Positions 1-5,921 of a stretch of 5,929 nt of DNA are shown in pieces. The stretch comes from Eggerthellaceae bacterium (lineage in GTDB: Bacteria; Actinomycetota; Coriobacteriia; Coriobacteriales; Eggerthellaceae), in the NCBI GenBank assembly GCA_017559045.1, contig JAFYTB010000096.1:1-5929 (forward strand), read 5' to 3'. Position numbers and translations under genes: made by a program. Below the pieces are notes generated by a model. That model searched no databases. It worked only from the letters and a program-made list of their open reading frames with translations, and was not told where the DNA came from. The first letter of the stretch is position 1, and every line of letters starts with the position of its first letter.

Positions 1-522
1 GACAAGCTGGCGAACCTGGTCGTTGAAGACCTCTTCAACCTGCTCGGGCGTAACGTCGGTATCCTCGACGGTGTCGTGCAGCAGTGCGGCGCAGATGGTC
101 TCGGCATCCATGCGCAGGTCGGCAAGGATAATGCCCACCTCGATGGGGTGGATGACGAAGGGCTCGCCGCTCTTGCGGCACTGGCCCTTGTGCGCCTCGC
201 TCGCAAACTCAAACGCACGCACGAGCATCTCGCAGTCTTCGGCAGTCATGTACGCCTCGGTGAGTGCGAAGAGATCTTCGAAACGCTCCTCCGGCGTGCT
301 CGAACGGCGCTCCTCAACATCGCGGCGATTGCGCACGTTCATGGAATGTTCGGCCACGTAGGGACGGCCGATCATGGCGTCGACCGTCTGACGCGAATGC
401 TCGGGGCGAAGACGCTCACCAAGGAGCTCGTCAGCCTCGAAATAACGCTTTCGGTCGTTCTTCTGATCTGTATGTGCCTCTTGAGGGCGCCTCTGCGAAT
501 CCAGCTTCTTTTCAGAATCCAC
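1..522 (-). CDS. rel: Rel/SpoT-family (p)ppGpp synthetase/hydrolase, N-terminal part (runs off window edge)
   Basis: This is the first 174 codons of a RelA/SpoT homologue, the cytoplasmic enzyme that makes and degrades the alarmone (p)ppGpp in the stringent response. Only the N-terminal HD hydrolase region is inside the window. Residues 111-126 (AHKGQCRKSGEPFVIHP region) and 149-154 (HDTVED) carry the HD motif. R116, H125, H149, D150, E153 and D154 have the same mutual spacing as the hydrolase residues R44, H53, H77, D78, E81 and D82 of the Streptococcus Rel enzyme, so hydrolase activity is expected. Synthetase, TGS and ACT domains would lie beyond the left edge. The GTG start at 522 is chosen because AGGAAGGAGG sits just upstream. 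Compared with the Streptococcus protein there are about 72 extra, highly charged residues before the HD domain. It follows the RecJ/helicase frame by 33 bases and is probably co-transcribed with it. Whether it is bifunctional or hydrolase-only cannot be judged here. Confidence 0.93.
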   Translation of the reverse strand, partial: MDSEKKLDSQRRPQEAHTDQKNDRKRYFEADELLGERLRPEHSRQTVDAMIGRPYVAEHSMNVRNRRDVEERRSSTPEERFEDLFALTEAYMTAEDCEMLVRAFEFASEAHKGQCRKSGEPFVIHPIEVGIILADLRMDAETICAALLHDTVEDTDVTPEQVEEVFNDQVRQLV

Positions 523-526
523 GGCG

Positions 527-536
527 CCTCCTTCCT
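527..536 (-). promoter_or_regulatory. Ribosome binding site of rel
   Basis: On the minus strand AGGAAGGAGG lies 4 bases before the GTG at 522 (7 bases if the upstream AGGAAGG is the paired part). It is a strong purine-rich Shine-Dalgarno match and is the main reason for choosing the GTG start over the internal ATG codons at residues 50 and 61, which lie within continuous Rel-like coding sequence. Confidence 0.8.
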
Positions 537-555
537 AAATGAATAAACCGCGTCC

Positions 556-1317
556 CTATCTGCCGTTGCGCCACGCATGCGGCACTATGGGACGGGACAC
601 TCGAACGAACAGACCGTTCGAGTCGCACCTCATCGCCCAATCGCGGAAGGCGTTGAACACGTCACGTTCATCGAGTCCTTCGCGATAACGAATGCTATCC
701 CGCAATTCTACCTTTGACGCTCCCTCGTCGACGCGAATCCAGCGTTCGGATCGACCAGCGTCATATGAAACGCGCGTCTCGATAAGCCCCAGCTCGCCAA
801 AGACCGCAATCGAGCACGCTGCCTCGGTCGGAGTGACCATGTGCAGCTCATTGCTTGCCGCGATCGCCAAGTCGGCGTTGCTCATGCAGAAGAACTCACC
901 GGGCACCTGACGCTGCACGGCGCGCAGGCAACGGTAGACCTGCGCCATGACATCATGATCAGGCGTGCTCTCGGCAAGCAGGCGCTCGTTAAGCGCGATG
1001 TCGGCCCGGCCGTAAAGCAGGTGAACCACAGCGGGCAGACCGTCGCGTCCAGCGCGTCCGCTCATCTGGTTGAACTCAATCTCGTTGAACGGCAGGTGGT
1101 ACAGCACCACGTGACGGATGTCGGGAATGTCGATACCCTCGCCAAAAGCGGAAGTAGCCACGAGCACCGTCAAGTGCCCGCAGCGGAAGAGATCCTCGAC
1201 ACGCTTGCGCTCGCCACGCGTCAGGCCGGCATTGTAGAAGCCGATAAGCGGGGCAAGCTGCGGAACGCGCCTGCGAAGATTACGCGCCACAGCCACCGAC
1301 TGCTCGCGCGAGTTCAC
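556..1317 (-). CDS. RecQ-like helicase C-terminal lobe, detached from the RecJ-helicase fusion by an in-frame stop
   Basis: This frame is the continuation of the upstream RecJ-helicase gene, in the same reading frame after a TAG. It begins inside helicase motif IV (TVIYVNSREQ, counting the four codons between the stop and the GTG at 1317). Motif V is at residues 52-66 (LVATSAFGEGIDIPD) and motif VI at 84-93 (NQMSGRAGRD), typical of lobe 2 of RecQ-type SF2 helicases. Residues about 145-182 look like a winged-helix segment. The cysteine pattern of the RecQ zinc-binding domain is not seen, nor is an HRDC domain. Alone the segment lacks the ATP-binding lobe and cannot be an active helicase. The GTG has no convincing Shine-Dalgarno sequence, so independent translation is doubtful; reinitiation after the nearby TAG, stop-codon readthrough, or a non-functional remnant are the alternatives. 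The frame ends with TAG at 556-558, 33 bases before rel. Confidence 0.6.
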   Translation of the reverse strand: MNSREQSVAVARNLRRRVPQLAPLIGFYNAGLTRGERKRVEDLFRCGHLTVLVATSAFGEGIDIPDIRHVVLYHLPFNEIEFNQMSGRAGRDGLPAVVHLLYGRADIALNERLLAESTPDHDVMAQVYRCLRAVQRQVPGEFFCMSNADLAIAASNELHMVTPTEAACSIAVFGELGLIETRVSYDAGRSERWIRVDEGASKVELRDSIRYREGLDERDVFNAFRDWAMRCDSNGLFVRVSRPIVPHAWRNGR

Positions 1318-1329
1318 GTAGATAACCGT

Positions 1330-1332
1330 CTA
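1330..1332 (-). other. In-frame amber codon interrupting the RecJ-RecQ fusion
   Basis: The minus-strand codons read Val-Ala-Tyr-Gly-Glu, TAG, Thr-Val-Ile-Tyr-Val-Asn-Ser-Arg. The sequence on each side of the stop is contiguous helicase, with the end of lobe 1 before it and motif IV immediately after it, and there is no frame change. The uninterrupted protein would be 1115 residues. A single substitution in a sense codon such as CAG, AAG or GAG explains the stop. The same gene also ends in TAG, which argues against general reassignment of the amber codon in this genome. Mutation, sequencing or assembly error, and local readthrough cannot be separated from sequence alone. Confidence 0.9.
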
Positions 1333-3903
1333 CTCGCCGTAGGCGACCAAGTTGGCCAGATAGTCATCGCGATTGCGGATGTTTCGCTGATCGTCGATAT
1401 AGAGATTCTCGCGCGAGGTTTCGTCGACCACGCTTTCGGGCAACCTCAGCGTTTGGTCGATATCGCGGGCGACATCATCATTGGCCGTCGCGGTAACAGC
1501 CAGCACCACGGGGTTGCTCAAGCGCTCGATCACGTAGTCGAGCTCGGCGTAGGCCGACCTTCCACCCGCACGGGCAAGACCCACATGATGAGCCTCGTCG
1601 ACCACCATGAAACCGATGCGTCCCGATGCGGCAATTTCCTCAACGTGGAAACGCGCATACTCAGGCGTGGTGAGCACGATGTCGACCGTTCCGTTGCGAA
1701 GGCCGCTGTACACACGCATGCGCTCTTCGGGCGTGCTCTCGCCCGTCAGCACCACGGCCGTGATGCCAAAGTCCTCGAAAGCAGCCGTCAGGTGATACAC
1801 CTGATCGGCAATGAGGGCACGCAGCGGGTACAGGAACAAGCTGGCCTCGTTGGCCATGAGCGCACGATACACAGCATAGGTTTGGAAAATGAGCGATTTG
1901 CCGCGGCCGGTGGCCATGATGGCAAAGGTGGACAGACCCGCCTTCAGGCGATCGAGCACCTCACGCTGCGAGGGATGCAGGCACTTGTCGCCAATGAGCG
2001 CAGCAACGATGGCGTCCTCAAGAAGCTCGGGGTTGCGCCTGGCCAGCGTCTTCCAGCGCTCGCGATTGATGTCGTGCATAGCGCGGCAGCTCTCCGGACC
2101 AGCGGGAATGCGACCGCCCTCACGGCACAGGTCTTCGTCGCTCTGCGAGAACAGACCGGTGGTGAACGAAAGCGCGTCGGGGTTGAGGCATGCTTCCAAG
2201 GCACCGCACATACGCGCAGGCACGACGGTTTCCAGCATGGCCTTCACCGAACGACGGCCGCGCCATTCGTCGACCTGCACGGAGAACGCCGCGTCAACAA
2301 CCGTATCGGTATACAGAAGCGTATCGATTTGCGAGCAGTGGAACATGATGCCGCTCACGCTGCTGCGTCCGTTCGTAAGTGTGCATGCGAAATGGTTCTT
2401 GTCGCTTCCCACCGCGCGGCAGTTGGTGAGCACCACGTTGCGCGCGAGGTAGGTGGGCACAGGATTTTCCTGGCCAAAGGGAGCCAGCATATCGAGCATG
2501 CTGATGTTTTCGATAGTCAGCTCATCGAGCTCGACGCAAGCGTCGATGTCGACCAGCGGATGGAAGTCGTCTTCAGGAAGCTGATCCATATAGGCGCACA
2601 GGCGCTCTGCGAAAGCTTCCAAGTTGGCAGCGGGAAGCGTTACGCCAACGGCCGCTTCATGGCCGCCAAAGCGCGTGACCAGGTCGGAAGCCGACTCGAC
2701 TGCCGCGAAGAGGTTCACCGTTCCGACGCTACGACCGCTGCCACGAGCCTCGTCGCCATCGATGGTAAAGAGAAGCGCCGGCACGCCGTAGATATTCACC
2801 AGGCGGCTTGCGACGATGCCCTTGACGCCTTCGTGCCAACCCTCGCCTGCCACAACCAGCGCACGCTGCTGATCTTTATAGGTGGCAGCAGCCTTTTCCT
2901 TGGCGATCTCGGAAAGCTCGGCTTCCTTGAGGCGCCGCTCGTCGTTGATGCCCTCGAGGCGCTCAGCCAGCGTATGGCACTCGGAGAAGTTGTCACACAT
3001 GAGGAGGTCAAGCGCAATCTGCGCATCGCCCATGCGACCCGCAGCGTTAAGGCGCGGAACCAGCGAGAAGCTGAGATTGGTTGCCGTGAGAGGCTTGCCC
3101 GCAGCGCCCGACGTTTCCATGAGCGCGGCGATGCACGGACGCGGTTCCTTGTTCATGCGCTCCAGGCCGTGGGCCACAAGCGCGCGATTCTCCCCGCGCA
3201 TGGGCATGAGGTCGGCCACCGTGCCGAGGGCGGCAAAGTCGGTGTAAGAGCGCCACAAATGCGGATAGCCCATGCGACCACCAAGGATCTGCACCAGCTT
3301 GAGGGCGACGCCGACGCCGGCGAGAATGGCGCTTTCGCAACGCTCATCGAGCTTGGGGTCGGCCACGGGAATGCCCTGCGGAACCTGATCGCCAGCCTCG
3401 TGATGGTCGGTAACGACTACGTCAACGCCGTCGGCCACGATCTTCGCGATTTCCTCGCGACCCGAAATGCCACAGTCGACCGTGACGATGAGGTCGGGCT
3501 TAAGCGGCTTGATGCGTTCGTAGGCCGCTTCCGTAACGCCGTAACCTTCATCGGATCGGCGGGGAATGAACGGGGTTGCCCAACCACCGAGCGCACGCAG
3601 ACCGCGCGTGAGCACCGTGGTAGCGGAAATGCCATCGAGGTCGAAGTCGCCGAAGACGATGACATGCTTGCGGGCGCGGATGGCAGCCTCAAGGGCGTCA
3701 GCCACTTCCGCGATTCCGGGAATTTCGTAAGGATTGCGCCAATCGCGATCAAGTGCGGGACGAAGGAAAGCATGGGCCTCATCAGCGTCGACGATGCCGC
3801 GGGCGGCAAGCGTCATGGCGATGAAGCGAGGAAGACCGAGCTCGTGCTGCAGGCGCGCTGCGTCCCGATGATCCATGGGGCGAATGTTGAACTGCGCTGG
3901 CAT
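1330..3903 (-). CDS. recJ: Single-stranded-DNA-specific exonuclease RecJ fused to the first lobe of a RecQ-like helicase
   Basis: RecJ degrades single-stranded DNA 5' to 3' in recombination and repair. The DHH domain spans about residues 80-235: FGDFDLDG (84-91), TVDCG (141-145), TDHH (165-168), AGVGVA (195-200), LGTVADLMP (226-234). The DHHA1 domain (about 345-435) has HEGVKGIVASR (357-367), GSGRS (388-392) and GGHEAAVG (413-420). An OB-like domain follows (about 450-560). After a linker comes lobe 1 of an SF2 helicase: Walker A ATGRGKS (664-670), motif Ia LYPLRALIADQ (691-701), DEAHH (769-773) and TAT (804-806). The frame stops at residue 857, just before motif IV. Usual RecJ proteins end near residue 560-600, so the helicase is an added module. 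All RecJ motifs are intact, so nuclease activity should survive, while the helicase is incomplete. ATG 3903 is the first start after an in-frame TAG at 3916-3918. Its Shine-Dalgarno signal is weak. Confidence 0.92.
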   Translation of the reverse strand: MPAQFNIRPMDHRDAARLQHELGLPRFIAMTLAARGIVDADEAHAFLRPALDRDWRNPYEIPGIAEVADALEAAIRARKHVIVFGDFDLDGISATTVLTRGLRALGGWATPFIPRRSDEGYGVTEAAYERIKPLKPDLIVTVDCGISGREEIAKIVADGVDVVVTDHHEAGDQVPQGIPVADPKLDERCESAILAGVGVALKLVQILGGRMGYPHLWRSYTDFAALGTVADLMPMRGENRALVAHGLERMNKEPRPCIAALMETSGAAGKPLTATNLSFSLVPRLNAAGRMGDAQIALDLLMCDNFSECHTLAERLEGINDERRLKEAELSEIAKEKAAATYKDQQRALVVAGEGWHEGVKGIVASRLVNIYGVPALLFTIDGDEARGSGRSVGTVNLFAAVESASDLVTRFGGHEAAVGVTLPAANLEAFAERLCAYMDQLPEDDFHPLVDIDACVELDELTIENISMLDMLAPFGQENPVPTYLARNVVLTNCRAVGSDKNHFACTLTNGRSSVSGIMFHCSQIDTLLYTDTVVDAAFSVQVDEWRGRRSVKAMLETVVPARMCGALEACLNPDALSFTTGLFSQSDEDLCREGGRIPAGPESCRAMHDINRERWKTLARRNPELLEDAIVAALIGDKCLHPSQREVLDRLKAGLSTFAIMATGRGKSLIFQTYAVYRALMANEASLFLYPLRALIADQVYHLTAAFEDFGITAVVLTGESTPEERMRVYSGLRNGTVDIVLTTPEYARFHVEEIAASGRIGFMVVDEAHHVGLARAGGRSAYAELDYVIERLSNPVVLAVTATANDDVARDIDQTLRLPESVVDETSRENLYIDDQRNIRNRDDYLANLVAYGE

Positions 3904-3950
3904 AACCGAAAGTACCTAACATGCGAATGCGTTTCATTTTTCAAGTTGGT

Positions 3951-3979
3951 ATTTTCTCACAAACGTATGCAGGTGTCAT
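3951..3979 (-). promoter_or_regulatory. Candidate sigma-70-type promoter of recJ
   Basis: On the minus strand ATGACA (3979-3974, five of six matches to TTGACA) is followed after 17 bases by GAAAAT (3956-3951, four of six matches to TATAAT). Transcription would begin near 3944, giving a leader of about 41 bases before the ATG at 3903. This was found by inspection only, and other promoter placements are possible. Confidence 0.4.
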
Positions 3980-3984
3980 GCGAT

Positions 3985-4019
3985 GGCGGGCGACCTCCAC
4001 AGGTCGCTTGCCGCCCGCC
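3985..4019. repeat. GC-rich stem-loop in the divergent recJ / phosphofructokinase intergenic region
   Basis: CGACCT (3991-3996) and AGGTCG (4001-4006) form a 6-bp stem with a CCAC loop. GGCGGG (3985-3990) can pair with CCCGCC (4014-4019) across a 7-base bulge on one side. No T-run follows on either strand, so it is not an intrinsic terminator. It lies upstream of both candidate promoters and could be a protein-binding site or merely GC-rich structure. The rest of the 308-base gap (about 4020-4125) is GC-rich with no gene or RNA that I can recognise. Confidence 0.35.
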
Positions 4020-4129
4020 GCGGCAGTCGCGCCTCGCAGCTTAACGCGGGTCACGCCACGCATCCGCGCGGCTCGCAACCTGCGCGGCCCAGCGCGCGCC
4101 CTCCGCACCCCGCATGCCGCCGAATGACT

Positions 4130-4159
4130 GAGACAGGCGCACCCGAACGGCGTTACAAT
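4130..4159 (+). promoter_or_regulatory. Candidate sigma-70-type promoter of the phosphofructokinase gene
   Basis: GAGACA (4130-4135, four of six matches to the -35 consensus) is followed after 18 bases by TACAAT (4154-4159, five of six matches to the -10 consensus). Transcription would begin near 4166, leaving a leader of about 46 bases that contains the ribosome binding site. The -10 box overlaps an in-frame ATG at 4158, so that ATG would not be in the transcript, which supports the later start at 4212. Confidence 0.5.
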
Positions 4160-4200
4160 GGGCGTGCTGGCGCTTTCGCCGCACCCCAATTCGACTACAC

Positions 4201-4205
4201 AGGAG
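4201..4205 (+). promoter_or_regulatory. Ribosome binding site of the phosphofructokinase gene
   Basis: AGGAG lies 6 bases before the ATG at 4212. It decides the start: the upstream in-frame ATG at 4158 has no such signal and would add 18 residues before the conserved MANCLVAQSGGPT opening of the family. Confidence 0.85.
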
Positions 4206-4211
4206 AACATC

Positions 4212-5417
4212 ATGGCCAACTGCCTCGTCGCCCAGTCGGGCGGACCGACTGCCGTCATCAACGCAAGTCTCGCTGGCGTCATCCGCGCCAATCAGCTCAA
4301 CCCCGTCTACGACCATGTGTACGGCGGCATTCACGGCATCGAGGGCGTGCTGGAGGACAAGCTGTTCGACCTCACTAACCTCACCGGCCGCGAGATCGAC
4401 ATCCTGAAGCAGACGCCGTCTTCGGCGCTCGGCACCTGCCGCTACAAGCTCAAGCGCGGCAACGATACCGACTACCGTCGCCTCGTCGAGGTCATGGATG
4501 CGCATGATATCGAGGTCATGTTCTACATCGGCGGCAACGACTCCATGGACACCGTCGACGCACTTTCCGAGTGGGCCGCCGCAAATGGCGTTGCCAAGCG
4601 TTTCGTGGGTATCCCGAAGACCGTCGACAACGACCTCGTGCCCGTCGACCACTGCCCCGGCTTCCCCAGCGCCGCAAAGCTCGCATGCCAGGTGACGCAT
4701 GCTACGCGTCTGGACTACGACGCCTACACCCGCGCCGAGGTCTTCGTACTTGAGACCATGGGCCGCGATGCCGGCTGGCTGGCCGCAAGCTGCTGCCTTT
4801 CCGGCGATGTCGACCTGCTGGTGCTTCCCGAAGTCGACTTCGAGAAGGAGGCTTTCCTCGCCGAGGTCAAGAAGAAGATGGACGAGAAGAACGAGTGCTA
4901 CATCGTCGTCTCTGAGGGTGCCCACTATGCCGACGGCACGTATCTTTCCGCTGGCGACTCCGCTAACGACGGCTTTGCACATGCCGTTCTGGGCGGCGCA
5001 GCACTCACGCTGAAGCAGATGATCATCGACGCCGGCATCGCCCCGCGCGGCGTGGTTCAGGATCTTTCCCGTGCAGCTCGTTCTTCGAACTTTGCGCAGA
5101 GCCTCGTGGATGTTACCGAGGCATACGAGCTGGGCATGAGCGCCCACATGCGTTCCGCCGATGGCGTGTTCACCGGCCAGGTCGTGGGCATTCAGCGCGA
5201 GACGCGCGATGGCGCTTACAACGCCAAGTTCTTCGCGGGCCCCGCTTCCGAGTTCGCCAACCACGTTAAGCACTTCCCCACCGAGTGGATCCTGCCGAAC
5301 TATCAGGGCATCACGCAGGAGGCCCTCGACTACCTGGCTCCGCTTGTGGAGGGCGAGCCGAAGCTCATTTACAAGAACGGCGTCCCGGCAACCATCAAGG
5401 CCTTCAACCGCCGTTAA
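4212..5417 (+). CDS. pfp: 6-phosphofructokinase, probably pyrophosphate-dependent
   Basis: This 401-residue cytoplasmic enzyme of the phosphofructokinase family phosphorylates fructose 6-phosphate to fructose 1,6-bisphosphate in glycolysis. The N-terminal phosphate-donor site starts at AQSGGPTAVIN (7-17). GGND is at 107-110, PKTVDND at 135-141 and the substrate-binding MGRDAGW at 183-189. D139 matches the catalytic base D127 of E. coli PfkA. D110 stands where E. coli has G104, and K136 where it has G124. Aspartate and lysine at these two sites are the established signature of PPi-dependent enzymes, which unlike ATP-PFK work reversibly. N109 replaces the D103 of the ATP enzyme. The length, longer than the roughly 320-residue ATP enzymes, fits a short PPi-type clade. 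Automatic annotation may call it pfkA. The gene has its own promoter, Shine-Dalgarno sequence and terminator, so it is probably monocistronic, divergent from recJ. Donor specificity is inferred from residues only. Confidence 0.93.
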   Translation: MANCLVAQSGGPTAVINASLAGVIRANQLNPVYDHVYGGIHGIEGVLEDKLFDLTNLTGREIDILKQTPSSALGTCRYKLKRGNDTDYRRLVEVMDAHDIEVMFYIGGNDSMDTVDALSEWAAANGVAKRFVGIPKTVDNDLVPVDHCPGFPSAAKLACQVTHATRLDYDAYTRAEVFVLETMGRDAGWLAASCCLSGDVDLLVLPEVDFEKEAFLAEVKKKMDEKNECYIVVSEGAHYADGTYLSAGDSANDGFAHAVLGGAALTLKQMIIDAGIAPRGVVQDLSRAARSSNFAQSLVDVTEAYELGMSAHMRSADGVFTGQVVGIQRETRDGAYNAKFFAGPASEFANHVKHFPTEWILPNYQGITQEALDYLAPLVEGEPKLIYKNGVPATIKAFNRR

Positions 5418-5493
5418 GGTTGGATGCGGCTGGGGCTACCCCCGCTGACAGCGCAAGCGGCCATCCCGCAAACGGCAAAACCATCAGCATACT

Positions 5494-5520
5494 AGGCGGC
5501 TCGATTTGAGCCGCCTTTTT
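5494..5520 (+). terminator. Rho-independent terminator of the phosphofructokinase gene
   Basis: AGGCGGCTC (5494-5502), loop GATTT, then GAGCCGCCT (5508-5516) form a perfect 9-bp stem whose last base opens a run of five T (5516-5520). It lies 77 bases after the TAA stop. The spacer 5418-5493 holds no recognisable gene. Confidence 0.92.
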
Positions 5521-5548
5521 ATTCCCTAACCCGCTATGCATACGCGCA

Positions 5549-5686
5549 TCATGCCAACCGCGGCTCCCGAATCATGCCGACCGCGACTCTCGAATCATGC
5601 TGACCGCGACCCTCAGTCATGCCGGGCGCAACTCTCGAATCAGGTTGAGCCCGACCCCCCATATCATGCCGGCCGCAACTCCCAAA
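5549..5686. repeat. Tandem array of six imperfect 22-24 base repeats
   Basis: Units begin at 5549, 5572, 5595, 5617, 5640 and 5664, each opening with TCATGC (TCAGGT in the fifth), followed by a GC-rich stretch like CCGACCGCGACTCTCGAA. Spacings are 23, 23, 22, 23 and 24 bases. Units 1-4 and 6 are close relatives and unit 5 is the most diverged. There are no unique spacers, so this is not a CRISPR array. A seventh unit appears to start at 5922. Short open frames across the array are by-products of the repeat period. Confidence 0.85.
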
Positions 5687-5921
5687 TTGCGTTTGTGAAC
5701 GATTTTGCAGTTTCACTTTTCGGAAAGAGCGATTTTGGCTCCCGATTTGCGTTTGGGATTGCGGCAGAAAAGTTGGACCACCCATGGTTGCGGGTGGTCC
5801 AACTTTTCTGCCGCAATCCCCAAACGCAATTTCGTCGCCAAAAACGGCCATCTGGAAAAGTGACGTAGGCAAAACATCCACGCAAAGCGAGCTCACGAAG
5901 ACGCCGCTGCACACCCCCAAA
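5687..5921. mobile_element. Possible small non-coding palindromic element (MITE/REP-like) inside the repeat array
   Basis: This 235-base segment interrupts the 23-base array. CCCAAAT occurs at both edges (5681-5687 and 5916-5922). Joining unit 6 to the TCATGACC at 5922 restores the period, as expected for an insertion with a 7-base target duplication. Its interior is a large imperfect inverted repeat: the central 37-bp hairpin plus matching outer blocks such as TCACTTTTC (left, 5714-5722; complement right, about 5855-5863) and TTTTGC (left 5703-5708; complement right, about 5869-5874). No transposase or other convincing protein is encoded. The extreme ends do not form clear terminal inverted repeats, which weakens the transposon reading; a composite intergenic repeat is the alternative. 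Confidence 0.45.
5747..5829. repeat. 37-bp inverted repeat (long hairpin) with 8-base loop
   Basis: The left arm at 5747-5783 and the right arm at 5792-5829 are complementary over 37 bp with one unpaired base in the right arm (CCCC against GGG). The loop is ATGGTTGC (5784-5791). The inner part, GTTGGACCACCC with its partner, is flanked by AAAA on one side and TTTT on the other. It therefore resembles a bidirectional intrinsic terminator on either strand, although the T-run is short and continues into paired sequence. Confidence 0.95.

Noticed and set aside
76..546. Plus-strand open frame of 156 codons at the left edge
   Set aside because: It is antisense to the Rel HD domain, whose motifs are clear on the minus strand. 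It has no supporting start signal.
1330..1332. Pyrrolysine insertion or genome-wide amber recoding at the internal TAG
   Set aside because: The same reading frame ends at a TAG that fits a true terminus just before rel, and no pyrrolysine machinery is visible. RecJ/RecQ proteins are not known to use this residue.
3916..3944. Alternative recJ promoter, TTGAAA with 17-base spacing to TGTTAG
   Set aside because: The -10 match is only three of six and transcription would start about 6 bases before the ATG, leaving no room for a leader. The candidate at 3951-3979 fits better.
841..4044. Open frame of 1067 codons on the plus strand, antisense to recJ
   Set aside because: Its codons are the exact reverse complement of the recJ codons. 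It stays open because the real gene avoids TTA, CTA and TCA, which are rare in GC-rich coding sequence. The translated sequence resembles no protein family and the minus strand carries full RecJ and helicase motifs.
4158..4211. Upstream ATG start for the phosphofructokinase at 4158
   Set aside because: It lies inside the candidate -10 box and would add 18 residues unlike the family. The ATG at 4212 has the ribosome binding site.
4041..5273. Open frame of 410 codons on the minus strand, antisense to the phosphofructokinase gene
   Set aside because: It has the same codon-aligned antisense artefact as the recJ shadow, and the plus strand has all phosphofructokinase motifs with a promoter, ribosome binding site and terminator.
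5549..5686. CRISPR array
   Set aside because: The period is 22-24 bases with repeats directly adjacent and no unique spacers. No cas gene is present in the window.
5549..5920. Minus-strand open frame of 123 codons over the repeats and palindrome
   Set aside because: It is built from the tandem repeats and both arms of the hairpin, giving a repetitive low-information peptide. A Shine-Dalgarno sequence and family resemblance are both absent.
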